Assembly: GCA_017940465.1 (NCBI GenBank)
Contig: JAGAYN010000017.1
Coordinates: forward strand, 1-64,000
Origin: Bacteroidales bacterium
GTDB lineage: Bacteria > Bacteroidota > Bacteroidia > Bacteroidales > P3
Direction of reading: 5' to 3'
DNA length: 64,000 nt
Below, piece after piece: positions 53,857 to 62,592 of this stretch. Position 1 is the stretch's first letter, and every line of letters begins with the position of its first letter. The notes under the pieces were generated by a model. It made no database searches and was not told the DNA's origin. It worked only from the letters and a program-made list of their open reading frames with translations. The position numbers and the translations under genes were made by a program.

Positions 53857-56446
53857 ATTTGCTGGCTTTCAGCACCTGCTCAATGACACCTATCTTGTAG
53901 CCGGTGCTGTGGTAGCGGATGTGGCCGTCCTTGTCGATGAGGGCCACGAGGGGATAACTCACATTGTTGTCCAGCTTGGCAGCCTCGCAGATGCGCTGCT
54001 CCAGCAGGCCCTTTTGATAGGCGATGTCCGTGTTGGCCAGGTGCCACTCATGCATATTGAGGCTGGCCGGGCCTACCATGAAGGTCATGCCGCCCCATGC
54101 TTTCATCTCTTTCTGCAGCTGGCGTAGCTCTACGACGAGGTGCTTCGAGGGCTCGCTGTAGTTGCCGAGGTTCACGTAGAGCATGCCCGCGTCGCCGGCG
54201 TAGTCCCACAGCTCGATGCCGTCGAAGAGTTCGAGGTCCTTGTCCACCATGCCCAGCTCGTCGGTGCTGGCCAGCAGGGGCAGGATGACGATTTCCTTGG
54301 TCACCTTCTCGCCCGCCTTCACCTCGAAGAACTCCAGGCGCGAGCGCACGGCCCCGTCGGCATAGCGGTTGCCGGTGGAGAGGCAGTAGGTGCCGGGCTC
54401 GAGGCTGAGGGTGGCTGGGAACGAGGCCGTGCGCGGGTCGTCCTCGAAGTCGAAGGTGCGCAGGTCGCCGTTCTCCAACTTGGCGAGGGTGAAGTGGGGC
54501 CAGTAGACGGGTTTGGCGGGGTTCTTGCCGCGGTAGGTGAGGGTGAGAGTGGCCATGTCAGACTTGTCGGACGCGTCTGACTGGTCTGACAAGTCGGACT
54601 TCTGCCAGGCGTTGCCGTCCCAGGTATAGATGATATTCGTGGCATTGTCCAGGTAGGCGGGCACGCCGGCGGCGCGGCAGGCGGCCACGAAGAAGATGTC
54701 GCGGCTATGGCTGTCGGCGCGGCGCAGCTTGTAGACGCCCACGGGCGAGAGGGGGCAACCAAAGTAGTTGCTCGTGTTGTCGACAACGATGTTGTCGACC
54801 ACCCAACGGCGGATGCTGTCGGCGGTCATACCCTTGAAGCAAGCGAATTCCTCGCGGTAGGGGCGCACCATCTCGTTGCTGATGCGGGCGGACACAATTC
54901 CTTTTATATATACGCCTGTGGCAACATCGATTGTACAATCCTGTTCTTCAATCCAGCCCCAATCGTAAGGTAGGTAATGGGCTTCCAACACCTCGGTGGT
55001 GATGTCGCGCAAGTCTTTATCAGAGAACGACTTGAGGTATTCATAAGCAGCACCGAATTGCTTTTCGCCACAGCCATGTTTGAGGATGAAGTTAATGATT
55101 ACCTCGTAGTTGCCCTCCGACTTGCGCACCATTTCCCAAAACATTTCCTGCTGCTCTTTGTTCAGATGTTGTACACCTTCGAGCTGCCGGAAATAATCTT
55201 TGGTGGGGAAGGTGGTGGTGTAGGCGCTGCGCAGCGAGTCCTCGTAGGCCAGGCGGCGGGCGTTGGCGGCGGTCTCCGCCTCGGTGGCCGTCACCTTCGG
55301 GGCACCGGCCACGGGGGGCACCATCTCATAAGTGATGAGCGATGGGTGCTGGGCGCTGAGTCTCAATGTCAGGGAGCTGTCCTGGCGGACGTCTATCTTC
55401 TCGAAGGCATGGCGCGAGCCGTCGGTGGCCCAAACAAGCAGGTCGCCGAGGCCGGTGGTGAGCGAGGCCTTGCCCTCGGCATCGGTGGTCTGCGTGCTGA
55501 GGGTATAGTATTCGGTGTAGTTGTAGAGCTTGAACTTGACTTGTGCACTACTGAGAGGTGCACCACTCTCGTCATGCACGGTGACGGTGACGCGGCGCGT
55601 GGGGGCGTAGTGGCTGAGCAGGTTGAGTTCGCTGTAGAGGCGGGTGCGCTTCACCACCTCCTCGTTGCCCTTGTATTTGCCGAAGGCCTTGCTGTGCACC
55701 ATCATGCAGCGCGTGCTCGGCACGGAGAACCAGCCCATGTCCAGCCACGGGTCGGGCTCGCAGGCACCCATGAACTTCCATTCTCCGTTGACGTAGACCT
55801 CCACCCAGGCGTGGTTGTCGTCGCAGTGCGCCCAGCGTGGCGTATAGCACTGGCGGGCGGGGATGCCCACGCTCCGCAGCGCCGTGACGGTGAAGGTGCT
55901 CTCCTCGCCGCAGCGGCCGAGCGAGGTGCGCATGGTGGCCAACGGAGCCGACGTGCGGCTGTCCGAGCCGCGGTAGGCCACATGCTCGTGGCACCAGTGG
56001 TTCACCTCCAGCGCCGCCGCCTCAATGGTCATGCCCTGCACGCGGTCCTTCAGCTCGCGGTAGAAGACCATGCGGGCCGTGTCGAGGTTCTCGTTGTTGA
56101 CGCGGTAGGCCAGCACGAAGTGGCGGAACTCGTCCTCTGGCACCTCCCTGCCCCACGGCATCTCCTCCCTGGCCCGGAAGGCGTAGCGCACCTGCTGCAG
56201 GAAGAACTGCGGCGTGTAGTCCGCTAGGTCGCTCAGCGGCATGTAGGCGTAGAGGAACTCCATGGCCTCACGTTCCATACGCGGAAGCGTGTCCAGTTGG
56301 ACGTCAAGCATCGGAAAGTCGGCCATACGGGCCTCAAAGTCCTTGTGTACCTCGCTGCGGTACTGCTTGTCGGTGATGAAATGGGGGTCGCGGTGGCAGG
56401 CGGCGAGGGTGAGCAGCGCGGTGGCCAGTAGGAGGATGCGTTTCAT
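53855..56446 (-). CDS. Transglutaminase-like lipoprotein with C-terminal thioredoxin-like region
   Basis: An 863-residue lipoprotein (lipobox LTLAAC, Cys17). A transglutaminase-like core at about 100-245 has Cys179 in GRCGEEST, His212 in DDNHAWVEVYV and an Asp near 232, a plausible intact triad. Beta-sandwich regions follow (VTVTVHDESGAPLSSAQVKF), then a second domain with another transglutaminase-like pass (RDIFFVAACRAAGVPAYLD). The C-terminal 110 residues resemble a thioredoxin fold ending LVALIDKDGHIRYHSTGYKI. Near residues 616-630 lies a five-fold repeat of an SD dipeptide encoded by a 9-bp DNA array. Its ATG overlaps the cutC stop. Confidence 0.85.
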   Translation of the reverse strand: MKRILLLATALLTLAACHRDPHFITDKQYRSEVHKDFEARMADFPMLDVQLDTLPRMEREAMEFLYAYMPLSDLADYTPQFFLQQVRYAFRAREEMPWGREVPEDEFRHFVLAYRVNNENLDTARMVFYRELKDRVQGMTIEAAALEVNHWCHEHVAYRGSDSRTSAPLATMRTSLGRCGEESTFTVTALRSVGIPARQCYTPRWAHCDDNHAWVEVYVNGEWKFMGACEPDPWLDMGWFSVPSTRCMMVHSKAFGKYKGNEEVVKRTRLYSELNLLSHYAPTRRVTVTVHDESGAPLSSAQVKFKLYNYTEYYTLSTQTTDAEGKASLTTGLGDLLVWATDGSRHAFEKIDVRQDSSLTLRLSAQHPSLITYEMVPPVAGAPKVTATEAETAANARRLAYEDSLRSAYTTTFPTKDYFRQLEGVQHLNKEQQEMFWEMVRKSEGNYEVIINFILKHGCGEKQFGAAYEYLKSFSDKDLRDITTEVLEAHYLPYDWGWIEEQDCTIDVATGVYIKGIVSARISNEMVRPYREEFACFKGMTADSIRRWVVDNIVVDNTSNYFGCPLSPVGVYKLRRADSHSRDIFFVAACRAAGVPAYLDNATNIIYTWDGNAWQKSDLSDQSDASDKSDMATLTLTYRGKNPAKPVYWPHFTLAKLENGDLRTFDFEDDPRTASFPATLSLEPGTYCLSTGNRYADGAVRSRLEFFEVKAGEKVTKEIVILPLLASTDELGMVDKDLELFDGIELWDYAGDAGMLYVNLGNYSEPSKHLVVELRQLQKEMKAWGGMTFMVGPASLNMHEWHLANTDIAYQKGLLEQRICEAAKLDNNVSYPLVALIDKDGHIRYHSTGYKIGVIEQVLKASK
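54557..54601. repeat. 9-bp tandem array inside the transglutaminase-like gene
   Basis: Five units of the form GTCnGACnn: GTCAGACTT, GTCGGACGC, GTCTGACTG, GTCTGACAA and GTCGGACTT. The first seven bases of each are an odd palindrome. In the gene they encode KSD, LSD, QSD, ASD and KSD. Confidence 0.85.
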
Positions 56447-57123
56447 ATTCGGGTATTGTCTATTAAATGTTCGACCAGGGAGGGGGAGGTCTGCACGGTG
56501 CCGTCGGGGAGGCGCACCTTGCACGAGCCGTGCACCTCGCCGACGCCGGTCAGTGCCAGCAGGCGGCCGGCGTTGTCGGGCGTCACGCCGCCGCCGGCCA
56601 GTATTTTGACGCCGCTGCGGGCCTCCACCAGGCGGCGGATCACCGCGGCGCCCTCCAGGGCGGAGGGGGCCTGGCCGGAGGTGAGCAGGCGGTGGCAGCC
56701 GCAGCGCGCCACGGCCGCGAGCGCAGCGAGCGGCTCCTGGCGCGCCTCGTCGAAAGCGCGGTGGAAGGTAACCTCCATCGGGGCGGCCAGCCGCACGATG
56801 TGGCGCGTGAGGGGCTCGTCGACAAGCCCTCCTGCGGTGAGGAACCCCACCACCACGGCGCTGGCACCCAGCGTTCGGCAGCGCATGAGGGTCTCCTCTA
56901 TTTCGATGATTTCGGCGTCGTTGTAGCAGAAGTCGCCCGGACGGGGGCGCACCAGCACATGGGTGCGCAGGCCCAGCGTCCGCACACAGTGGGCAATGTC
57001 GCCGTCCGAAGGCGTCAGGCCCCCGCATTCGAGGTCGCGGCAAAGTTCGATGCGCCTGGCTCCTCCGGCCTTGGCAGCCTCGGCCGAGGCCACCGAGTTG
57101 CAGCATATCTCCACGTCTATCAT
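56443..57123 (-). CDS. cutC: CutC family protein
   Basis: A 226-residue TIM-barrel protein of the CutC family, named for copper homeostasis but of uncertain biochemical role. VEICCNSVASAEAAKAGGAR then RIELCRDLECGGLTPSDGDI, VLVRPRPGDFCYNDAE, VTFHRAFDEA and ILAGGGVTPDNAGRL are typical. The start at 57123 is only about 4 bases from the end of a TATCTTTGC box, so the mRNA is probably leaderless. It is coupled to the downstream transglutaminase-like gene by an ATGA overlap. Confidence 0.93.
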   Translation of the reverse strand: MIDVEICCNSVASAEAAKAGGARRIELCRDLECGGLTPSDGDIAHCVRTLGLRTHVLVRPRPGDFCYNDAEIIEIEETLMRCRTLGASAVVVGFLTAGGLVDEPLTRHIVRLAAPMEVTFHRAFDEARQEPLAALAAVARCGCHRLLTSGQAPSALEGAAVIRRLVEARSGVKILAGGGVTPDNAGRLLALTGVGEVHGSCKVRLPDGTVQTSPSLVEHLIDNTRI

Positions 57124-57126
57124 GCT

Positions 57127-57159
57127 GCAAAGATACAAAAAGTGCCCGACATGGCCAAA
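57127..57159 (-). promoter_or_regulatory. Promoter of cutC
   Basis: On the minus strand, TTTG, a 20-base spacer beginning GCCATGTCGGG, then TATCTTTGC at 57135-57127. Confidence 0.75.
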
Positions 57160-57274
57160 TTTTGAGTGAAAAAGTCCCACAGAAGCATGGTAATCAGTGT
57201 TTTCGTGTGGGTAATCTCCGGGAACGGCAAAAAATATCTCTGTCCCGGCACCGGTTCCGGACCCCATGGAGGGA

Positions 57275-57365
57275 GGGATCCTATAGGTATCCGGTAGGTA
57301 TCCTGTAGGTATTTACTTCGACTGTGAACCGATATGACCCGGCATCAAGTGGTTCATAACGGTCC
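57275..57365 (-). repeat. Intergenic element R, copy 6
   Basis: Minus-strand copy: GACCGTTATGAACC and GGTCATATCGG words, GTTCACAGTCG, the core AAGTAAATACC, then TACAGGATACC, TACCGGATACC and TATAGGATCCC units. It is the only copy lying in a divergent gap (upstream of cutC) rather than downstream of a gene. Confidence 0.85.
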
Positions 57366-57452
57366 AGCCCTCGGGAAGCCGACTGGGCGCCGCGGCGGAG
57401 TGGGCGGGTACGTTAATAAATGCAAAAAAGGGCGGAGGTGCAAGAAAAAAAG

Positions 57453-57483
57453 TTTGCATGTACTAAATTTTTAGTAATTTTGC
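57453..57483 (+). promoter_or_regulatory. Promoter of the DUF1573 gene
   Basis: TTTG at 57453-57456, 18 bases, TAATTTTGC at 57475-57483. Confidence 0.65.
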
Positions 57484-57559
57484 AGTTTGAACCCTGCCTC
57501 GTGCGGGGCGCGAAAGGAAACATAAGATGAAGAACAACAAACATTTAAACATTATAACT

Positions 57560-58096
57560 ATGAAAAAGTTTGCATTAATGTGCCTCTTTGCCACCATGGC
57601 ATTCGGCATGGCCAACGCCCAGGACGAGGCGAAAAAGGATGTACCCGCCAATGGCGCCAAGATTCGTTTTGAATCGCTGGAGCACAACTACGGCGACATA
57701 CCCAAGGGCATCCCCGCAGTGTGCACCTTCACGGTGTACAACGACGGCAACGAGCCCCTGATCCTGCAGAATGTGAAGCCCTCGTGCGGCTGCACCACGC
57801 CCAAGTACACTCAGAAGCCCATCATGCCCGGCCAGAGCGGCACCATCGAGGCCAGCTACAACGCCAACGCCATGGGCGGCTTCAACAAGACCATCACCGT
57901 CACCAGCAACGCGGTGAACGACCCGCGCGTGGTGCTGCGCATACGCGGCACGGTGAAGGAAAACGGCCAGGCCAAGCCCGAGGCGCCGCAGGCGCGCCCC
58001 ATGCCGCAGCCCGAGAAGGCCCCCATGCGTTCCGCCGCACCGGCAGATCGCAAAGCCGTCAGAGCCGCCGACGCCCCCGTACCGGCCTCCCGTTAA
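57560..58096 (+). CDS. DUF1573 family exported protein
   Basis: A 178-residue periplasmic or surface protein. The signal peptide ends at MANAQDE. The Ig-like DUF1573 domain (about 35-135) has FESLEHNYGDIPKGIPAVCT, NDGNEPLILQNVKPSCGCTT, PIMPGQSGTIEASYN and an ITVTSNAVNDPRVVLRIRG strand. The last 40 residues are Pro/Ala/Arg-rich and presumably unstructured. The start at 57560 is the Met right before the signal; an upstream Met would add 11 residues. Function is unknown; related domains occur in flagella- and cilia-associated ASH proteins. Confidence 0.9.
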   Translation: MKKFALMCLFATMAFGMANAQDEAKKDVPANGAKIRFESLEHNYGDIPKGIPAVCTFTVYNDGNEPLILQNVKPSCGCTTPKYTQKPIMPGQSGTIEASYNANAMGGFNKTITVTSNAVNDPRVVLRIRGTVKENGQAKPEAPQARPMPQPEKAPMRSAAPADRKAVRAADAPVPASR

Positions 58097-58128
58097 CCCA
58101 TTCGCAACCAGATTAAAGCATCCACTAC

Positions 58129-59328
58129 ATGCCTCAGATATCCAACAAGGGCCTCGACCTTCCGCAGTCGGCCATCCGTAAGCTCGTCCCCTTCGCCGAC
58201 GCCGCCAAGGAGCGTGGCGTACACGTCTACCACCTCAACATCGGCCAGCCCGACATCGAGACCCCCAAGGGCGCCCTCAAGGCACTGGCCGAGACCGAGA
58301 TAGGTGTCCTCGAATACAGCCACTCCGCCGGCATCCCCAGCTACCGCCGCGCCCTCTGCAACTACTACCACCGCCACGGCATCGACGTCACCCCCAACCA
58401 GGTCATCGTCACCACCGGTGGCAGCGAAGCCCTTCAAATGGCCTTCACCGTCTGCCTCAACCCCGGCGACGAAATCATCATCCCCGAGCCCTACTACACC
58501 AACTACAACACCTTCGCCAAACTCTGCGACGCCAAGATCGTCACCATCCCCAGCGACATACGCTCCGGCTTCGCCCTGCCCCCCATCGAGGACTTCGAGA
58601 AGGTCATCACCCCGCGCACCCGCGCCATCATGATCTGCAACCCCAACAACCCCACGGGCTACCTCTACACCCACGAGGAACTGCTCAAGGTGGCCGGACT
58701 GGTGAAGAAATACGACCTCTACCTCTTCGCCGACGAGGTCTACCGCGAGTTCTGCTACGACGGGCAGTCCCACTTCAGCGTCATGCAGCTCGAGGGCCTC
58801 GAGCGCAACACCATCCTCTTCGACTCGGTCTCCAAGCGCTACAGCGCCTGCGGAGCCCGCGTGGGCTGCATGGTGACGCGCAACAGCGAGGTCTACGCCA
58901 TCGCCATGCGCCTGGCCCAGGCCCGCCTCTCGCCCCCCAGCTTCGGCCAGATATTCGCCGAGGCCGCCGTGAACACCCCCCAGGAATACTTCGACAAGGT
59001 GCAGGCCGAATATGTGGCCCGCCGCAACGTCGTCGTCGAGGGTGTGAACAAGATTCCCGGCTGCTTCTGCCCCATGCCCAAGGGCGCGTTCTACACAGTG
59101 ATTGACCTCCCGGTGGACGACAGCGACAAATTCTGCCAGTGGCTGCTGACCGACTTCTCCTACAACGGCGCCACCGTCATGCTCGCCCCCGCCACAGGCT
59201 TCTATGCCGAACCCGAACGCGGACGCCACCAGGCACGTATCACCTACTGCATCTGCCAGGACGACCTCAAGGCCGCCATCAAATGCCTCGAGGAAGCCCT
59301 CCGCGTCTACCCCGGCCGCACCGCATGA
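58129..59328 (+). CDS. Class I/II pyridoxal-phosphate aminotransferase
   Basis: A 399-residue fold-type I aminotransferase. Visible features are GQPDIETPKGALKAL, TGGSEALQMAF, the NPNNPTG motif at 171-177, Asp202 in ADEVY that binds the PLP nitrogen, and the Schiff-base Lys236 in SVSKRYSACGARVG. The substrate is most likely an amino acid such as aspartate or an aromatic, but it cannot be fixed from sequence. Its TGA overlaps the ATG of the next gene. Confidence 0.93.
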   Translation: MPQISNKGLDLPQSAIRKLVPFADAAKERGVHVYHLNIGQPDIETPKGALKALAETEIGVLEYSHSAGIPSYRRALCNYYHRHGIDVTPNQVIVTTGGSEALQMAFTVCLNPGDEIIIPEPYYTNYNTFAKLCDAKIVTIPSDIRSGFALPPIEDFEKVITPRTRAIMICNPNNPTGYLYTHEELLKVAGLVKKYDLYLFADEVYREFCYDGQSHFSVMQLEGLERNTILFDSVSKRYSACGARVGCMVTRNSEVYAIAMRLAQARLSPPSFGQIFAEAAVNTPQEYFDKVQAEYVARRNVVVEGVNKIPGCFCPMPKGAFYTVIDLPVDDSDKFCQWLLTDFSYNGATVMLAPATGFYAEPERGRHQARITYCICQDDLKAAIKCLEEALRVYPGRTA

Positions 59329-59777
59329 CACGCGAAGAACAGCGCAAACAAGTCATCTGCTCCTGCATAGCCATGCAGGAGCAGATTGCTAATGTCGCCA
59401 GGCAGGAAATGGAATCGGCCCAGCAACAGAGCAACGACTACGGCGCCAACGTGGACCGCTACGACTCCTACCGCACCAAGATGATGCGCAGCCGCGACAT
59501 GTACGCCCGCCAGCTCAGCAACGCACAGGCCGGCATCCGCGTGCTGCAGGACCTGCTGCGCCTGCCGCCGTTCGACAGCGTCGAGCACGGCGCCTGCGTC
59601 GTCACCGACCACCAGCGCTTCCTCCTCGCCATCGGCGCCGGCAAGTTCCAGTTGGGCCCCCACGTCTGGTTCGCCATCTCCGCCCAGACACCCATCTACA
59701 TCGCCCTCAAGGGCAAGCGCATAGGCGACAGCCTCGTCTTCAACGGCCAGAGCCAGACAATCAAAGAGATATTTTAG
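59325..59777 (+). CDS. GreA/GreB-like C-terminal domain protein
   Basis: A 150-residue cytoplasmic protein. The N-terminal half is helical (EEQRKQVICSCIAMQEQIAN, then RYDSYRTKMMRSRDMYARQL). The C-terminal half resembles the FKBP-like domain of Gre factors (EHGACVVTDHQRFLLAIGAG, AISAQTPIYIALKGKRIGDS, FNGQSQTIKEIF). Relatives in Bacteroides are, as I recall, often mislabelled 3-oxoacyl-ACP synthase. The N-terminal acidic tip that activates RNA polymerase cleavage is not obvious, so an anti-Gre or other polymerase-binding role is possible. It converges on the glycan cluster with a four-base overlap. Confidence 0.7.
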   Translation: MTREEQRKQVICSCIAMQEQIANVARQEMESAQQQSNDYGANVDRYDSYRTKMMRSRDMYARQLSNAQAGIRVLQDLLRLPPFDSVEHGACVVTDHQRFLLAIGAGKFQLGPHVWFAISAQTPIYIALKGKRIGDSLVFNGQSQTIKEIF

Positions 59778-61213
59778 TCGGCCTTGATTCTTTCAATTAC
59801 GGGAGTGCCGTCGTTGAAGTAAAGTCTTGCAAAGGGCTGCTTGGGCAGATGGAACCATTGCGTACGCAAGGTGGAGTTGTTCCACAGACGCCACCAAGGG
59901 ACAGCCAGAAATGCATCAGTCACCATATAATCAGGATTGTTCAGAAGTAGAGGTTCGTCCTCGATATAGATGTTGATGGTGCGCTCCGAGCCTTGCAGTG
60001 CGCTGATGAGCATGGACTCGAAGGATGTACACCAAGAGTTTATGTCGAATACGCCTTGGATGTCGTCTTGGGAGGTTACCATCTTGTGTATTCCCTTGCG
60101 GTTGGCAACTTCCGTTATCTCCTTTATTTTGTTAATGCGCTGGCGGTAGTGTTTGGATGTGTCGACAATCTTGATAAAACCCATGAGCAATGCGACTGAC
60201 ATAAGGAAGAGCCAAATGTATTTCCCGCGTAGGCTGGTGTTTGGCGTAACCTCGCAAACAAAGGGTATTGCTGCAAAAAATATCAGAGGCATCCATGCCC
60301 GTTCAATACATACGGCACTATTATCCGAGCGATATACAATGGCTGTCATAATGATGAAGCACACATTAAAAAGAACACTATAGGTCAGCCGTACCCATTC
60401 GCGGCGACGTATGTAGTATACGGCTACGACGATGTAGAGTACAATGGGATATATATATAGGTCGGCCAATCGGTTGGCAAAACCGATTACGACTTTCATT
60501 TCGTTCGGGTGCGTAATGGCGAAGAGGGCATCGGACAAGGTGGGTATGTAGTCCGAATCGTGGCCCGAGATGGACAACGATCGGATAATCACACAAGCCA
60601 CTAGTACCGATGAGGCCACTATCAGTTGCATATTAGGCCGTAATCGCTTATATACGAGGAAATACCCGACAAGATAAACCACAAAGAACATGCCGATTGG
60701 ATGTATAAAAACGGCAGCAGCAGTTGCCAACGCAACACAAAGGCTGTGCAGAATATGCCTGATGAAGCCCGCTTCTTTCTTGGGACAATGCAGGAGCAGT
60801 GCAGCCAGCAGAATGGCATAAACCATCAAGGAGAAACTCTCAGAGATGGCATGAAAAAATGTATGGCGCATGCAGAGCAAGGGTAGTAGTAGAGTCAATC
60901 CAAGTCTAACATCATGCAGTATATATGTGATAAGGATATAAATACTGTATGCCAGCAAAGGCGCGGCTGCCGAGTAGGATACAATAATAACTTGCAGAGG
61001 CAGGTGCAGTTTGATACAGATTAACGGAAGTGTCTGAGTGATCACCATTGTGTAGCGATGGTCGTACACAGCGTACCAGTCACATTGTATCATTTCGAAA
61101 ATCTGGACTGCTGAGTCCATGAATATGGAGCGTTCATTAGCGAGTAAGACACTTATTGCAATGAGCATCAGAAACCCGACATGCCCAATCAGTAGTGGTA
61201 TTTTTCTATTCAT
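59774..61213 (-). CDS. Polytopic membrane protein of unknown function in a glycan cluster
   Basis: A 479-residue protein with about ten hydrophobic segments in the first 360 residues and a soluble C-terminal domain of about 120. An early loop has SIFMDSAVQIFEMIQ. The layout resembles GT-C glycosyltransferases or Wzy-like polymerases, but I cannot see a convincing catalytic motif. Codon use is clearly AT-richer than in the flanking genes, suggesting recent transfer. It is last of three genes with a membrane protein and a GT2 enzyme. Confidence 0.75.
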   Translation of the reverse strand: MNRKIPLLIGHVGFLMLIAISVLLANERSIFMDSAVQIFEMIQCDWYAVYDHRYTMVITQTLPLICIKLHLPLQVIIVSYSAAAPLLAYSIYILITYILHDVRLGLTLLLPLLCMRHTFFHAISESFSLMVYAILLAALLLHCPKKEAGFIRHILHSLCVALATAAAVFIHPIGMFFVVYLVGYFLVYKRLRPNMQLIVASSVLVACVIIRSLSISGHDSDYIPTLSDALFAITHPNEMKVVIGFANRLADLYIYPIVLYIVVAVYYIRRREWVRLTYSVLFNVCFIIMTAIVYRSDNSAVCIERAWMPLIFFAAIPFVCEVTPNTSLRGKYIWLFLMSVALLMGFIKIVDTSKHYRQRINKIKEITEVANRKGIHKMVTSQDDIQGVFDINSWCTSFESMLISALQGSERTINIYIEDEPLLLNNPDYMVTDAFLAVPWWRLWNNSTLRTQWFHLPKQPFARLYFNDGTPVIERIKAD

Positions 61214-61230
61214 GAGATACTTAGTGTTTT

Positions 61231-62592
61231 TTATCGATTACCTTGCCGTGCTGAATCATAGTCGGGGTTTTTAAGTAAAGACGAGAACCTTTTGGACGGC
61301 GTGGTACGGAAGAAGCCGTCAAAGTAGGCGGCACGTGTCATGGAGTCCCAATGTATGGATCCGTGGATGTAACGTAGGTTGTGGAATGCCGATAGCATGG
61401 TTATCGCTGACAGGATCACAACCATTATCGATCGTAGCACAGGCTTGCATCCAGCAAGCCACTCTATCCATGCTGCCAGAGGGATAACCATCAGGGCCTG
61501 ACATTCAATCATAGCCCTCATTCCGCGGCTCCCACCGTACCACCAGCACCACCACGAGAATACAACATATACATTGAGGACAAAGAATACGGAGATAGCC
61601 CAGAAGAGGTTGCGATGGTGGCGGTAGAGCGGAAGCAGTCCCATCAATGCAAATGACATGACAGGTGTGTATACAAGCCATCCTTTTCGGAAGCCAAATA
61701 GGCCCTCCACAATCTTCGGATTGCCAAAGAAGAAACGCTCGTTGTCGCCATAGGAATAGAAAAAGAGTTGGCCTGTATTGACGAACCAATATACCATTTG
61801 CGGTATCCATACAAGCACTGCCGCCATGGCCATTAACACAATTTTGCACCAAGAGTCTTTAAATATTCGGCACTTGTTATTTATTGTCTCTTTAGACCGC
61901 ACGCCGTACAGGGCAAAGTACACCCCTACCAGTATATTGGAAGGACGCACGAGACTGATAATCCCTATCGTCAATCCGACCGCCACTGACCGCCATACCG
62001 AGGGTTTTTCATGCCACAATTCGGTCAGTAGTGCAAATAGAGCGAAGAGACAGAAACTGAAAGCATGCGACATAGGTGGCTCGTAGAGGCTGTACCAGTA
62101 CAGATTTGTGCCGAATATCAGAATGACCAGCACAATGGATGTTATCCATTCAGGGAAATGACGCAGCAATACCTTTCGTAACAAAAAAAGGCCAAGAATG
62201 GTATAGAACAATCCCGCTAGGGTAAGCGCGAAGGCGTAGGGAACCGTAAAACCGTTGGCTTCATTTCCCAGGGCAGGTGCTGCGATATGCATGGCCAGGA
62301 AGAATGGACTGTACATGATGCTCATCCCCATGGTGGTCTTGATAACCTTGCGTCCATCAGGCAACGTTTCAGGCCAATAGGTGCCGACGTGTTCGTGGTC
62401 GGTGAACGATAGGGTGAGGTCATGCTCAATGAATGTGGCTGGAAGATAAGCGTAATAGGAAATGACGTCCCATGCGATGACCTTCTCCGGTGTGGACCAG
62501 ATGTGTTTGTTGAACATGCGGAATGTCAACGTTGATGCCACAACGAGAAGTACAAGCAGGCTGATGCTTATTGTCTTGCCAAATAGTTTCAT
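61231..62592 (-). CDS. Polytopic membrane protein, GT-C-like
   Basis: A 453-residue protein with about ten transmembrane segments. A long first periplasmic loop (KHIWSTPEKVIAWDVISYYA then YLPATFIEHDLTL) and the VGLTIGIISLVRPSNILVGV segment with RPSN recall the ArnT/PMT-like GT-C superfamily found in Bacteroidetes surface-glycan loci. The acidic pair expected at the active site could be within EHDLTLSFTDHEH. Donor and acceptor are unknown; a lipid-linked sugar made by the adjacent GT2 enzyme is a reasonable guess. It overlaps the GT2 gene by four bases. Confidence 0.78.
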   Translation of the reverse strand: MKLFGKTISISLLVLLVVASTLTFRMFNKHIWSTPEKVIAWDVISYYAYLPATFIEHDLTLSFTDHEHVGTYWPETLPDGRKVIKTTMGMSIMYSPFFLAMHIAAPALGNEANGFTVPYAFALTLAGLFYTILGLFLLRKVLLRHFPEWITSIVLVILIFGTNLYWYSLYEPPMSHAFSFCLFALFALLTELWHEKPSVWRSVAVGLTIGIISLVRPSNILVGVYFALYGVRSKETINNKCRIFKDSWCKIVLMAMAAVLVWIPQMVYWFVNTGQLFFYSYGDNERFFFGNPKIVEGLFGFRKGWLVYTPVMSFALMGLLPLYRHHRNLFWAISVFFVLNVYVVFSWWCWWYGGSRGMRAMIECQALMVIPLAAWIEWLAGCKPVLRSIMVVILSAITMLSAFHNLRYIHGSIHWDSMTRAAYFDGFFRTTPSKRFSSLLKNPDYDSARQGNR

